DNA of 64,000 nucleotides from Cacajao melanocephalus. Taxonomy: Eukaryota > Chordata > Mammalia > Primates > Pitheciidae. Under the pieces are notes generated by a model. That model was given only the letters and a program-made list of their open reading frames with translations. It had not been told where the DNA came from and searched no databases. The stretch lies in contig CAUYLG010071729.1 in assembly GCA_963573385.1 (NCBI GenBank), positions 1 through 64,000 of the forward strand, read 5' to 3'. Positions 18,571 through 33,099 of the stretch are shown here, piece by piece (positions within the stretch are counted from its first letter, which is position 1; each line of letters opens with the position of its first letter). Made by a program: the position numbers and the translations under genes.

Positions 18571-18599
18571 AGAAAACATCTGGAAGAAAAGAAAAATGA

Positions 18600-19004
<405 letters not shown>

Positions 19005-19040
19005 CAAATATATATTTCTTCTTTTGTCACACTACCCCAG

Positions 19041-19857
<817 letters not shown>

Positions 19858-19867
19858 GGAAATTCAG

Positions 19868-20183
19868 GGTTTTAAAAAATTTGTTTTTGTTTGTTTTTGG
19901 AGACAGTCTCACTCTGTCGCCCAGGCTGGGAGTGCAGGGGCATGATCTCAGCTCACTGCAACCTCCACCTCCTGGGTTCAAGTGATTCTCCTGCCTTAGC
20001 TTCCTGAGGAGCTGGGAGTACAGGCGCCCACCACCACGCCCGGCTAATTTTTATTTTATTTTTGTAGAAACAGGTTTTCACCATATTGGTCAGGCTGGTC
20101 TTGAAATCCTGACCTCAAGTGGTCAGCTTGCCTTGGCCTCCCTAAGTAATGGGATTATAGGCGTGAGCCACAGTGCCCGGCCA
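19868..20183 (-). mobile_element. Alu dimer
   Basis: Target duplication GGAAATTCAG at 19858-19867 and 20184-20193. Confidence 0.93.
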
Positions 20184-20250
20184 GGAAATTCAGTTTCTGA
20201 AAATATACCTGTGTGTCTCTAGCCTTGACCATCCCTGGATGTTGCTTTAA

Positions 20251-20466
<216 letters not shown>

Positions 20467-20689
20467 TAAGCCCTTTTATGCTCACTCTGCTGTGTGACAT
20501 AGAGGGCAGGGAGGAAGCAGGGGTGCCCTGGCGTCTTCAGCAGGTGGTGAGCAGGGCGCTGAGGGTGGGAGAGGCTAGGCGCCTGGGCATGGGAGGCAGG
20601 ACGCTATCTTCACAGGACGCTGCCACCCCCATCCTGGAGGTCAGGGCCTCTTGCCCAGCTCTGGCTCTGAGGTCCTGGAGGGAGGGAGA

Positions 20690-21260
20690 TGCTATTGCCA
20701 CTCGGAGGGTGCGGGGAGGGGCACCCCCATTCGAGAAGAGGGAAAATCCTGAACCGTGGGACCGGTTGGAGCCGAGGCTTTAGAGGGTGGCGTTGGGAGG
20801 AGGGTCTGGCGCCGCCCTGTGGGCGGGTCGTTGGGGCTCGCGGGGCTGAAGGCACCGAAGATGGCGACCTGCGAACCATGGAGAGGCTTCATGCCCTGGA
20901 CTTCTCCACCGGCTTACCACATGAGTGCTCAGTAAGCTTCTTGTTTAACGCACTGTTGTATCAGGTCCCTGTCGCAGCTGCTGGCCCCATCGCCTGATAA
21001 AAAAGCAGATGCCTGCATTGGGGAGCTACTGCTGCAGCAACCAAACGGCGGCTGGAATAGGGTTCTCGCAGGCCTGTGCTTGGGCTCGAACGCTAGGCCG
21101 GCTGCTGCGCTCTGTGGCTCCCTGCAGGCCTGCGGATCGGCCAGCGTGCTCCGTTCCCTCTGGGCGTCCGCTGAAGGGCTTCTGGGTGAAGGTAGAAGCT
21201 CACGCGGGCCCGCGGAACCCACTAAGGCGTCGGTTGGCATCTGGCAGCCTTTCGTTTCTG
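20690..21260. promoter_or_regulatory. CpG island / probable TATA-less promoter
   Basis: CpG dinucleotides are frequent here and rare in flanking DNA. The segment contains a GC box (GGGCGGG at 20821-20827), further CG-rich clusters at 21040-21240, and GAAGATGGCGACC at 20858-20870, close to the YY1 element that overlaps the start of many TATA-less genes. No TATA box was seen. It lies about 8 kb past the PLXDC1 3' end and upstream (in minus-strand terms) of the LRRC37 remnant. It could therefore serve a plus-strand transcript, the LRRC37 remnant, or both. Confidence 0.7.
20861..20931 (+). other. Candidate first coding exon of a plus-strand transcript
   Basis: An ATG in good context (GAAGATGG) inside the CpG island opens 23 codons (MATCEPWRGFMPWTSPPAYH, then MSA) and reaches a donor at CA|gtaagc with two bases over. 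The frame continues in phase into the exon-like segment at 24217-24342. I do not recognise the product. It could equally be the 5' end of a non-coding RNA. No transcript evidence is available from sequence alone. Confidence 0.35.
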
Positions 21261-21561
21261 CTTCATTCCATGGCCAAAGCAAGCCACGTGGGCAAGCCGG
21301 AAGCCGGGGTGGGATGGGGTGGAAAGTACTCTCCACCCACCGCGAAGCCACATGTCATGTGTCTGGGGGAGTGGGGTTGTGGGGAGATTAGCACCAGTGT
21401 CCTGGCCCTCCTTCTGAAAGTACATGCTGAGATACACACGCACAAATGCTGGTGAAGGCAGTGTTCAGTAATCTCCTTTGCCAACCTCACTCCTCATCCC
21501 AATACCGTCTGTATAAGCCCATATAAGAGGCCCATATAAGATGAAATAAGATTGGCCTTGG

Positions 21562-21692
21562 TTAGGCTAGGAGTGGTGGCTCATGCTTATAATCCCAGAA
21601 CTTTAGGAGGCTGAGAGGGGAGGATTGCTTGAGACCAGGAATTCAAGGCCAGCTTTGTCAACGTAGTGAGATCCCATCTCTAAAAAACAAAA
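21562..21692 (+). mobile_element. Free left Alu monomer
   Basis: GGCTAGGAGTGGTGGCTCAT to CCATCTCTAAAAAAC. Confidence 0.85.
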
Positions 21693-21728
21693 TAGGGAAT
21701 GCTACTGCTGCCTGGCTGGACCACACTT

Positions 21729-21876
21729 TATTATTTTATTTTTTTAATTTATTTTTGTAGAGACGAGGTCTTGCTATGTTGCTCATGTTAGTTTCGAACT
21801 CCTGGCCTCAAGCCATCCTCCCGCCTTGGCCTCCCAGAGTGCGGGATTACAGGTATGAGCCACTGTACCTGGCCTG
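21729..21876 (-). mobile_element. Free left Alu monomer
   Basis: TTGTAGAGACGAGGTCTTGC to GAGCCACTGTACCTGGCC. Flanked on both sides by GGACCAC(A/C)CTTTATTAT. Confidence 0.85.
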
Positions 21877-21902
21877 GACCACCCTTTATTATACAGATCT
21901 AC

Positions 21903-22181
21903 AATTTTTTTAAAGCAGGGTCTTGCTTTGTCTTCCAGGCTAGAGGGCAGTAGCGGGCTCATGACTCACTGCAGCTTTGAACTCCTGGGCCCAAACCTCC
22001 CAAGCAGTTCAGACCACAGGCATGGGCCACTGTGCCCAGCTATTTTTTTTTTTAATTTTTTGTAGAGACAATGTCTCCCTATGTTGCCCAGGCTGATCTC
22101 AAACTCCTGGGCTCAAACAGTCCTCCCACCTCAGCTTCCCGAAGTGTTGGGATTACAGGAGTGATCCACTGTGCCTGGCCC
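21903..22181 (-). mobile_element. Alu dimer, J-like, diverged
   Basis: CATGACTCACTGCAGCTTTG and GATCCACTGTGCCTGGCC. Confidence 0.88.
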
Positions 22182-22724
22182 TGGATCGAACTTTATTGAA
22201 CTAGCAAGGATCTAGATTCTGAAGTACTTTCCAGGTGCCTGAAATCACTATTTCTTCAGCCAGTGAGGCGGGAGGGCTGCGCTAAGGGTAGAGTGACCAA
22301 ACACAGAGAGGGAGCTGTGGGCACCCACACATGGCGATAAAGGAAAATCTGGAGTTCCTTCAAGGTAAATCCTAAGTAGCCCTGAGAAGTAAATAAGGAA
22401 CTTGATAAGCAGGAAGGTAACAGTAGTCTAAAACAATAGCTAAGGAAGTTCCAGTCAGGAGATGTTTGGTTCCCCTATAGAAACTAAAGATAACATCTTA
22501 ACAGATGTCCCTGGGTTATTTTTCAGAAGCCCAGACCCCGCCAAAAGGATCCACTGGCATGTAGACTTCAGAGAAGCAGGTGCTGAAGACTGACTCTGAC
22601 TATAGTTCCTTCTAAATTTCTTCCTGAGGGGCCTGGAGGAGGTCATGCCCAGGAGCAAGAGCAACATTCTTTTCTGCTGATCCCAAATGTCTAGACAAAG
22701 CTTCGCCTCCTGAACCAGTTGCAC

Positions 22725-22863
22725 TTTTTATTTATTTATTTTTTTGTAGAGAGGAGGTCTCCCTATGTTGCTCATGCTGGTTTCGAACTCCTGGCCTCAA
22801 ACCATCCTTCCACCTCGGCCTCCCAGAGTGCGGTATTACAGTTAAGAGCCACTGTACCTGGCC
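22725..22863 (-). mobile_element. Free left Alu monomer
   Basis: Close relative of the monomer at 21729-21876, including the shared CTCATG(T/C)T(A/G)GTTTCGAACT variant and right flank. Confidence 0.85.
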
Positions 22864-23051
22864 TGGACCACACTTTATTATAAAGATTTCAGAAAGTCCT
22901 TGAACCCACCTTATGACTTGTGGGTCCTGCTTTGAGAGGTCCTGCCTTTTTAGGTTAAACCAACATATAGCTCCCATCTATTGACTTGTGATTTTTACCT
23001 GTAACATCTGCTTTCCCGAAATTTACCCCTGCCTTTAAAAATCCTTACCTG

Positions 23052-23341
23052 TGACCGGCACCATGGCTCGCGCCTATAATCCTAGCACTTTGGAAGGCCA
23101 AGGAGGGCAGATCACTTGAGGACAGGAGTTTGAGACCAGCTTGGTCAACATAGTGAAACCCCATGTCTACTAAAAATACAAAATCGGCTGGACGTGATGG
23201 TGTGCGCCTGTAGTCCCAGCTACTCAGGAAGCTGAGGTAGGAGAATCGCTTGAACCCGGGAGCAGAGGTTGCAGTGAGCCAAGATCATACCACTGCACTC
23301 CAGCCTGGGCAGCAGAGCGAGACTCTTTCTCAAAAGAAAAA
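23052..23341 (+). mobile_element. Alu dimer
   Basis: Target duplication AAAATCCTTACCTG at about 23038-23051 and 23342-23355. Confidence 0.95.
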
Positions 23342-23724
23342 AAAATCCTTACCTGCAAGCCATCAAGAGTTCATATCTTAAGCATAACGCCCAATTCTCC
23401 TTGCTTGGAGTCCTGCAAACAGATGCCTTCCTCTCTCTATTGTTGCAAAACCTCAGTGTGGACATCTGGTGTTATTGTGCCAGGTGAGCAGACCCAGTTC
23501 GGTTCTACAACAACATTCCAAGGTGCCCAGGATTGAGGAGCTTCCTGGGATGCAGGACTTTCTGTGTTAGAACCGGGAAAGTCCCGAGTAAAGCAGAACA
23601 ACTTGGTCACCCTATCCGGATAACAAAAGAGAAGGGCATGGTTTGGTCTAAGTTGCTGTGTGACCTGAAAAAGAACCAGGCAGCTGATTGCTCAGGTCCC
23701 ACCTTAGACCAATTAGTCTAGTAC

Positions 23725-23850
23725 CTCCTATTTCACATGGGTGGAAAGCAGCTCAGAGAAGTCCAGTGACTTGGCCTGCATCACCCAGCTACTCAGGGAC
23801 AGGGCTGAGGCCAAGCTCCCGCCTTCTGACTCCCCAGGCAGCTCAGCACC
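23725..23850 (-). mobile_element. MIR fragment
   Basis: CAGCTCAGAGAAGTCCAGTG, ACTTGGCCTGCATCACCCAG and CAGGGCTGAGGCCAAGC match the MIR core in reverse complement. Confidence 0.55.
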
Positions 23851-24216
23851 TTCTCCATCAGTTCACATGGTCTTCTCTAACACATTCCTCTTGATCTGGC
23901 AGACTCCGCCTGTTTATTTATAAATTGGCTTGTTTGGAGCCTGAAATTTGGCATCATTGATTTTGGCTGTGAGGTGTTCAAATTTTTCCTCTGTTTGTTT
24001 TGGTTTGCTAAACCATGTTTTGTGAGCAAAACCACAAAGTAATAAAAACACAATGAGGCCGCTAAAGTTGTTCAAATGCAAAGCATCCAGAAATGTGACA
24101 GCATCGACTTTCTCAGATTTATTTTGTGTCCTCGGACAGTAGATTAAAAACGCGTGGGGTTTACTTCCAGGGATTTACGGACCCAATATAAGTAAACAGC
24201 TGGGGTTTCTTTTTAG

Positions 24217-24342
24217 GCTGTTTCTCTTGGAGGTGGGGCAGGAGGGTGAGGAAAGCACCTCGGAGGAGCAGACAGCTGGAGGCTGTTCCCAAGGTCATGT
24301 CCTTAGAGAAGAAGTCAGAGTCCAGCAGCCACCAGGACCAAG
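24217..24342 (+). other. Candidate second exon, plus strand
   Basis: This 126-bp segment lies between a pyrimidine-rich acceptor (gtttctttttag) and donor AAG|gtatgt. Its first base completes a Gln codon from 20931. It is then open for 41 codons (LFLLEVGQEGEESTSEEQ.., Glu-rich) and leaves two bases. It contains no Alu sequence. A further 24-bp segment at 26871-26894 (acceptor ttctcaacag, donor AG|gtatgt) would also continue in phase. Confidence 0.3.
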
Positions 24343-24974
24343 GTATGTGTGGGGAATCTTCGCGATGCCACCCCAAATCCTTTGTGCTTTATTTTGCACA
24401 CAGCAGGAGTTGCAAAAGAATGTTTCCTTGCATTGTTAACACTGAGAATCCATGCAGAGAATTCACACTAAATATGTGAATACATTGTGTTTAAGAAGGC
24501 TAGGGTGCCTTCAGTCCCCAGATCTTTCTAATTGTGCTGTTAAGTTCAGGTAGGTTTTTGGAGACAGAGATTGGCCGCATTGTATCTGTGTCATTGACTG
24601 CTCTGGTGTAGGTTCGCATGGCCAGGGAGTCTGAGTGCAGCCCCTGATGAGTGCTTCATGTCAGTCTGTGAGTCTGTTCCAGGAAATAGAGGAGAGAGTC
24701 TTAACCTTGCCTGCAGCCAGTTGAATGGTCAGCTTTAGTGGTGAACACTTTGCTTTTTGAATAGTGTGGTTGGCTGGCAGCTCTTGTCATTGTTCCTCTC
24801 TTAATTTAACAAACCAGTCTAAAGCCTGAGCACAGCTACAACCTTGTCCAGTCTCTTTAGCAACAAATACCTGTGTGTGCATATCTTATTGCTAAAAATA
24901 TTGGACAAGGCTGTATACAAACACACACACAGATACACTGTACAGGAGACCCTGATAAAACACAAATTTAAAAA

Positions 24975-25104
24975 ATTTGTTTGTAAACAAATGCAATGGG
25001 ATGATCATAGCTCTCTGCAGCCTTAAACTCCTGAGCTCAAGCAATCCTTCTGCCTCAGGCTCCCAAGTAGCTGGGACTACAGGTGTGAGCCACTGCACCC
25101 AGCC
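24975..25104 (-). mobile_element. Alu right monomer (FRAM-like)
   Basis: GATCATAGCTCTCTGCAGCC to AGCCACTGCACCCAGCC with no left half. Confidence 0.82.
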
Positions 25105-25934
25105 ATGCAGTGAAGGACTTTCTAAGCAAGACCTTGACTTGGAAAGTTGCCACCAACTCCCCAGCTCTGTGAGAAGTTTTGAGGCCAGGGAGTTTAAACT
25201 CCCAAAATTAACTGGTTTGCAGGGGGAGTTCTTTCCCGGTGATGAGTTGGGGCTGCTTCTGAAGAACATTTAGAATTAAAATCTAGAGCTCACCCCATTC
25301 AGAGTAAAAAATAGCAGCAAATAAATGTGAAAGCACAGCCTCTACCTGGTCATACCCTTTTATGCATGTCACGAGGGTCACTGCCAAAGAAAGAAGTGAG
25401 TTAAGTACAAGCCAGTTCGGTCGGGGGTGGGCAGATAACCAGACTCATCCAAATGCTTGGCTGATGGTTTTCCTGTTGCTCCGTGGTTTATCCTTTGTGA
25501 GGATGCGAGTGACAATCAGAGTTGGCAACATGTGGGGCCTCAACTCTGCTTCATGAACCAGGCAAGGAAGAACTGGGGGTGGAGGTAGTGGGGTGCCAGG
25601 GGAAGGAGGATCTGAATTTGAGGAAGAAAAAGGACAGTGCAGCAAAGAGTTGGGTTCTTGTCAAGCTTCTGAAGGACACAGTGGGCTGTAACAGAGCTCT
25701 CTGAATGAGAAATGCAGCCCACCACCAAAGCATCTACCACCTGCATGTGTCTCAAATGGCCAGGGGTGCAGTTCCTGTTGTGGCCTGATTCATGGTCAGC
25801 ACCGTTCGTCTCACTGCCAAGCTCCAGCACACATTTTCCCACTGCCAGTTCGGCCAACCATTTTGGATTCCTGAAGGGAAAGAACGTCAGGAGTGGAGGA
25901 AGGGGTGGTGATGCGGAGAGGCCTCTGCTGCTAG

Positions 25935-26540
<606 letters not shown>

Positions 26541-26769
26541 TAACTGGGTGGCTATGGAGTGTGACCAGATGGAGACATGAGTCTTGTGGCCAACCCTGTG
26601 ACTGGCTGACAGTCTGGCAAGGCAAGGCAGTAGGTACTTCACACACTGTGCACACCCATCCCAGGCAGTCGTAGACCCCTAGGTCTCCCCGCCCCACAGC
26701 ACACGCATGCTCCAGGGAAAGCAGCTGGTTGGCAGATGTCGCCCCAACCTGGTATCTTTGGGTATCCTT

Positions 26770-26813
26770 GCCCTGGGCAACACAGGGAGACCCTGACTCA
26801 AAAAAAAAAAAAA
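26770..26813 (+). mobile_element. Alu 3' end fragment
   Basis: CCTTGCCCTGGGCAACACAG plus poly-A. Confidence 0.75.
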
Positions 26814-27372
26814 GTCCCTCCCATGCCAGCTGCCTGTGTCCCAACCCTCAGGTGCTTTGCTTCTCAACAGAATCTACCTGCAGTTTCCTGCTAGGTATGT
26901 CTCGAGGAGTCCTCTAGCCACCCAACGTGTCTTTAATGCCTATAAAGTCCAGTTCAGAGGAGGAAACATATTATCAGGTATGTACAGCAGAACAGGCCAG
27001 TGAATAAACCCGGCACCAAACAGGCCATCAGCACAGGAAGCCCCACGTGGTAAATGTGGCCGCACGCACATAGCAAGCTTGCCCAGGGGAAGCTGGGCCA
27101 CAGGCTGGGGTAAGGCCCGTGACGCAGGTTGTATATGTTTTGATGCAGAAGTTATTGGTTCTGAGCAGAAAGGGCAAGGTAAGAGAGCAAAGCCTAAGAA
27201 TGCAGTTTCCCCCTCGAGTTCTCTCCTCATATTCGACTCCCTCCCATGATAACATGCCCCAAGGTCTGAGAGCCGCCCTACTGTGTTTAACAGATGGAGA
27301 CATGCCGTCTTTAGGCTTTCAGAGCTACAGAAGCTGAGGCTAAAATGCCAACTCTATAGCCATGAGGACCAG

Positions 27373-27848
<476 letters not shown>

Positions 27849-27999
27849 TGAGTCTAGGGACCCTGGAATGCAGCAGCCCCAATCTTAACTTTAGTTAACC
27901 TGTGTCATATGCGGGGGCTTTAGGTGGCCAGGGGCAGGGCGTCTAGTTGAGTGGGTAAGGAAGGCTCCGAGATTGCTACGGAACAGACCATTGAGAGTC

Positions 28000-28590
28000 T
28001 GTAACTGAGTCCAAACTCACTCTGCTTGCTGCGTGACAGCCAATATGTTGAGAGACAAGGAGTTGGAGCAAAGAAAGGGACTTTATTTCAGACAGCCAGC
28101 AAACCAAGAAGATGGTGGACTAATGTCCTAAAGAACCATCTTAAAATGATGCGGGTTTTGCCTTGTCTTTTAGGTTTAGTTCAGGGGGAAAGGAAGGTGC
28201 TGACAACTGCAGACATCTGGACACCAGCAAGGCGCCGGGGGAGGTTTGCGAAACTCATTTGTCCTTGGCTAACAGTCTCTCATGTGATAATAGCCGAACC
28301 TCCTTGTTCCTATAAATCTTTAACAAAAATAGTTAGCTATTTGCATGCTTCCCCTTTAATCTCAAAGTTAGTTTTGCAAACGGCATGATTCTTGTTTTTG
28401 CGTTTTATCTCAGTGCTCTATTGTTACCCTAGCCTAGGTGCAGGAATAGGTAAAGGCCCCTTAAACAAAAATGGAGTTAGTTATGTTAGTTCTTCGGCTG
28501 TTTCATGGTTACAAGACCCAGAAGAGAACCCCTGCGTCAAAACAGGATGAGATTAGGTTATTGTTCCTTTAAAAAATCCATGTGGTTGCT
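28000..28590 (-). mobile_element. Solo ERV LTR (ERV1-like), sense to PLXDC1
   Basis: The minus strand shows an R-U5 organisation: AATAAA at 28087-28082, then a CT-rich run, TTGTCTCTCAACATATTGGC, and an end at ..GTTACA near 28000. The upstream U3-like part has no coding content. No gag/pol/env sequence is nearby, so it is a solo LTR. The family was not assigned with certainty. It lies immediately past the PLXDC1 coding end in the same orientation. Confidence 0.65.
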
Positions 28591-28777
28591 TTTTGGCCCC
28601 CTCTTCAGTATCCGGGCTGTGCTGACGAAGCAAGCAGCAGCTCTGGAGCCATAAGCCACCAAGCACCTCATCTCAGCCCAGGGCATGCTGGGAGAAGCCA
28701 GGAAAAGTCACTTCTCTTCTTTGCTTTCACTGTCTTTTCTGTGGCCTCAAAGTCTTCAAAGGGGAGACCTGGTGTTC
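28060..28777 (-). other. PLXDC1: PLXDC1 3' UTR (extent inferred)
   Basis: This is sequence downstream of the PLXDC1 stop on the minus strand. The first canonical AATAAA met on this strand is at 28082-28087 and belongs to an ERV LTR (28000-28590). An ATTAAA lies at about 28353-28358. If the LTR signal is used, the 3' UTR would be about 0.7 kb. The true end could equally lie elsewhere. Confidence 0.4.
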
Positions 28778-28984
<207 letters not shown>

Positions 28985-29160
28985 TTACAAGGGCCCTTGG
29001 GGCCTACTAGGAGCCAGACAACTGACCTTCAGGGACCGTCTCCCCAAAACGTGCCCTGCTGTGGTCCCGCAACCACTGGAAAACCTGCCGGAAGCTACAG
29101 TGTGAAAGGGCACTTTATCCTTCGCTGCGTGGTCTGCAGAACTCACAACTAAAAGCTTCA

Positions 29161-29605
<445 letters not shown>

Positions 29606-30021
29606 TAAAATGCAGATTTCTGGGCCTGCCTTAGAACTGCCCTATCAGAATCCCTGTGGCCTGGGGATCCGCAGTTCCCAGGTATTGCCCAGGTAGGCTA
29701 AGACTTCAGAATGGCCAAGCCTCCTGAGAAACAGGCGGAATGACCTACGCCTGTGGGTAATGAGACCGCTGGGCTCGTGACCCATGTGGAGAAGACTAGG
29801 GTCATAGAGCACCACTGCTGCACCCTGTGGGGAATGTGTAAGAAGCCAGGAGTGGAGGATTGGGGGCAGGAGCTGCTGAGCTCTGCCGCCCCAAGTGAAG
29901 GAGGCTGAGCCTCACATCCCATGCTGCCCCTCAGGCTGACTTTTCAGAATTGAAACATTCAAAACTTAGCATCCTCAATTAAAGCTCCCAGAGGGCCACT
30001 CTTATCATTATTTGGTTTGTC

Positions 30022-30262
30022 TATTTTATTTTTATTTTAGAGATGGGGTCTCCTCTATCACCCAGGTTGGAGTGCAGTGGTGTGATCAGAGCTCACTGCA
30101 GCCTCAAACCACTGGGCTCAAGGGATCCCCACCTCAGCTTCCCAAGTGGCTGGGACCACAGGTGCATGCCACCATGCCGGGCTAATTTTTAAAATTTCCT
30201 TAGAGACAGGGCTTCTGTCTTCCCAAAGTGCTGGGATCTTAGGAAGGAGCCTCTGTACCTGA
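30022..30262 (-). mobile_element. Alu dimer, left half deleted
   Basis: Right half complete; the left half jumps from GAGACAGGGCTTCTG to TCTTCCCAAAGTGC. Confidence 0.88.
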
Positions 30263-30680
30263 CCCTCCATTTTAACCTTAAAAACAGGTATCAATAGGCA
30301 AAAGAGGCAGAGACCCTGGTTCCATCATGGCTTTGAGTAAGTACTGAGCCTGGCATTTGGGCATGAGAGACCATAAATCACTACAGATTGGCTGCACAGC
30401 CACTAGATGGGCACCGTGTGGCACTGTGGTCTTTCTTTCCTCTAGAGATTCTTTTCTGATTTCACAAATGGGGAAACAAGAGCAGAGGGGCTGTTCCACA
30501 GGACAAGAGGCCCGAGGGAGTTCTGAGGTGCTGATTTCTTGGGGTGCAGGACTTAATGGGGTGCAGGACTTAATGGGCGCCATCTTGAAATGTGCCAGGA
30601 TGGGGTGGATGAAGGTTTATTGGGTATGTGGCAGGAGACGCTGACGCAGAAGCAGACAGCAGCCCTGTGGCCACACGGAC

Positions 30681-30841
30681 CTCGATGAAGAAGAGCGCAG
30701 CATTGGACGTGGGGTGGCCACTGATGTAAATCCCAGCCAGGATGATGGCCGCCACGAGGAGGACTGCCAGCACGATGCCCACGATGGTGCCCAGGTGCAC
30801 AGGGGTGCCCTTTGTCTTGGGGGACTGGTTGTTCTCAAGGC
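30681..30841 (-). CDS. PLXDC1: PLXDC1 exon 13 (transmembrane segment)
   Basis: The 161-bp exon lies between acceptor ctctccacag and GAG|gtccgt. It encodes a juxtamembrane [18 protein letters not shown] segment, then about 23 hydrophobic residues ([20 protein letters not shown] core) forming the single membrane helix, then [13 protein letters not shown] on the cytoplasmic side. The lysines before the helix are on the extracellular side. It ends at a codon boundary. The donor reads GTCCGT, without the usual purine at +3 and A at +4. Reading through it would add about 36 residues before a stop at about 30570. Confidence 0.95.
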
Positions 30842-31164
30842 CTGTGGAGAGATCATTAGGGCAGGCAGGGGCTGCAGAGGAGCAGGGAAGGTCGAACCGT
30901 GGGGTCTTGGGTTCTAACAAAGTCTCAGAAATGAAAGCCTACAGAGCCTTTGGGTGCACTCATCAAATACAGGAAAAGGGTGAGCAGGAGCTGGAATCAT
31001 TATGAGTAAGGCATTCACGTTGTTCTTGCCACCATCTGGGTAGTTTTCCAAAATCACCTAACCATTGCCCAAATGTCTAGTAAGTATCATGAGAGAAGTT
31101 CTCTCTGATATCTGTGCCACTACGGAAGTGTTATTAAGGAATTCTCAAAGGGCATGTGAGGGTT

Positions 31165-31400
31165 AAGAGCTTGGGATCTGAAATCTGGCTGCCTGGGTTG
31201 AAATCTATGCTCTGCCACTTAATAGCTGCGTGGCCTTGTGCAAATTAGATAACATCTCTGTGTCTTCTTATCACTTTGGTTGAACAAGGATAGTAATACG
31301 CACCTAATGGGGTTATTGAGAGGGTTAAAATGAGATGATTCATGTCGAGCACTGAGGACCATGCCTCCCATTTTGGATAACTTCAATAAGTGTTTGCTAC
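31165..31400 (+). mobile_element. MIR, near full length (PLXDC1 intron 12)
   Basis: AAATCTGGCTGCCTGGGTTG, CTCTGCCACTTAATAGCTG, GGCCTTGTGCAAATTAGA and GTTATTGAGAGGGTTAAAAT follow MIR order. Confidence 0.85.
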
Positions 31401-32225
31401 TAAGATAGCAAGTGACCATGGTTTTCCCTATCCCTTGTCCACTTCCAGACTGTGACCTCTTGGAGGGTAAGGATGATGACTTATTCAACTCTGTCCTCAG
31501 CTCTTGGAGAAACTGGCAGGCCCATCAGAGAAGCTGAGAGAAAGTGTGCATAATGATCTAGGTCCTCTGGAAGCTAATAAGCCAACAGGCACTCTCTGAG
31601 AACATCCTAGGCATTTGAAATAGGTCCCATCGGGGAGAGACTATTTTCCAGAGAGCTGGAAGCTCAACCCCTTTCGTGCATGACTGAGGTAATGGAAATA
31701 ACAGAGAGGTTAAGCGATTTCCCCACAGACACACAAATTCGGTGCCCGCCACTAAGAAACCAAGTTCCCTGACACTACCGGGGGTGGCTATTCGCCTCGT
31801 CACCCTACCCTAAAGGAATGTGGAGATAATGAGGTAGAAAAGACAGATGAGCGGGTCGGCAACAGAAATGTTGCATTCTTCCTGCGAAGCTAGTGGGTGG
31901 GATGGGAGGTAACTAGGGGTGGCGGGTTTTAATGGGATGTTGCATGCATTCAAAATCATTGTCCCCCTCATCGCTTTTGCTCTGCTCTGCACTCTGTAAG
32001 CAGAGGACACCTAGGAGAGACTATCCTGGGGTACTCCAAGGCATGGCTAGGGCCTCTGTCTGCTAACAGGTGGGAGGGCTGAGGTGAAATGCCCCAAGCG
32101 AGCCTCCCTTGACCTGCTTGGCAGTCAGCCCGCAGCCTGCAGTGGCTCTGATGATTTGATGAGGGCTTCCGCCGATGAGCACATGGTGCACAGCAAGGGG
32201 ATTACGGCCCAGCCACCCCCGCAGG

Positions 32226-32239
32226 ACACACACACACAC
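32226..32239 (+). repeat. (AC)7 microsatellite
   Basis: Short AC run in PLXDC1 intron 12. Confidence 0.8.
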
Positions 32240-32977
32240 TCACACCCACTGCCTGTGGAGAAGCAATGGCTCCCTCTCTGCTGGGGGACACCATGACACT
32301 GTGCTGCATTAATAATCTTTCCTCCCCTGCTGGAAGCCCAGATGACAGTCTCCAGCCCCTGAAGTTGGAAGGCACTTTCATCTCTACTCTTGCACGGGTT
32401 GCAGCAAAGGCCTCAGCTGGCTCTGGGCAAAGGGCAGGGGAGGTGGGGGCAGCTCCCACCCTCAGAAAGAAGATTATCTTTGTAGGTAATCCTAGGAGGC
32501 TGGGGGGAGTCCTGCCTTCTGGCACCCTGCAAAAATTGTAGTGGACAATTTTATGTCCTTTCTGCCAGTCTGGGTTAGGAAAGAGAAGCTGCTGTCCACC
32601 CATCGCTGACTATGGGCCCATGGGGATCAGAGGGGATGGCCACGGGCCCCACCTATGCCTGCCCTGGCTCAGACCCTCCCCTCCTCCCACTCCTTTCTGG
32701 GCAGTGAATATTCAAGGACAGAGAGCTGGGAGAAGAACCACAGGAGGTTCATGGCTGAGATGAGAAATGTCTGGGGCAGACATGTTCCTTCGATCTAGGG
32801 CTCCTGTGCCCAGAAGCCCGCCTGCCTCCCCACCCCGCAGGAGGTCTGAGACGCTCTGGCTGTGGTTGCCCCCTCTCTGCACTCATAAAAATAGGCCAGG
32901 CGACTGCTGCACCCTCTTCTGGGGAGGGTCCAAGAGGCACTGGGTCTGACACTGAGGGCAGGCAGTTCTGTACTCAC

Positions 32978-33013
32978 CGTCTCCCCCTGCATTGGGATTC
33001 AACTTGGTGTCAT
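32978..33013 (-). CDS. PLXDC1: PLXDC1 exon 12 (36-bp microexon, stalk)
   Basis: This microexon of 36 bp (12 codons' worth) lies between acceptor tctctttgaag and a strong donor G|gtgagtac. It completes an Asp codon from exon 11, encodes DTKLNPNAGGD and leaves one base for a Gly codon in exon 13. Because it is a multiple of three and enters and leaves in the same phase, skipping it would keep the reading frame and shorten the stalk just outside the membrane. It sits about 2.1 kb from exon 13 and about 5.2 kb from exon 11. Confidence 0.9.
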
Positions 33014-33099
33014 CTTCAAAGAGAGAGGACAGAAGGAGCAAGATTAGTGGAATCATTAACGGCCTTAGTCACGCTGAGTGCAGATGGGACCTTAGGGAG

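Larger units (their letters stand above)
21261..24216. other. Intergenic or intron of the candidate plus-strand transcript
   Basis: Mostly Alu monomers and dimers. Between them (22182-22724 and 23356-24216) nothing coding is recognised apart from one MIR fragment. Confidence 0.5.
30842..32977 (-). other. PLXDC1: PLXDC1 intron 12
   Basis: Alu-free; contains a MIR, an L2-like fragment at about 31430-31520 and an AC run. Confidence 0.85.

Noticed and set aside
27119..27180. Further plus-strand exon (AAGTTATTGG..GGCAAG|gtaaga) for the candidate transcript
   Set aside because: Borders are good but joining it to the 24-bp segment gives a stop codon within five codons; kept out of the chain.
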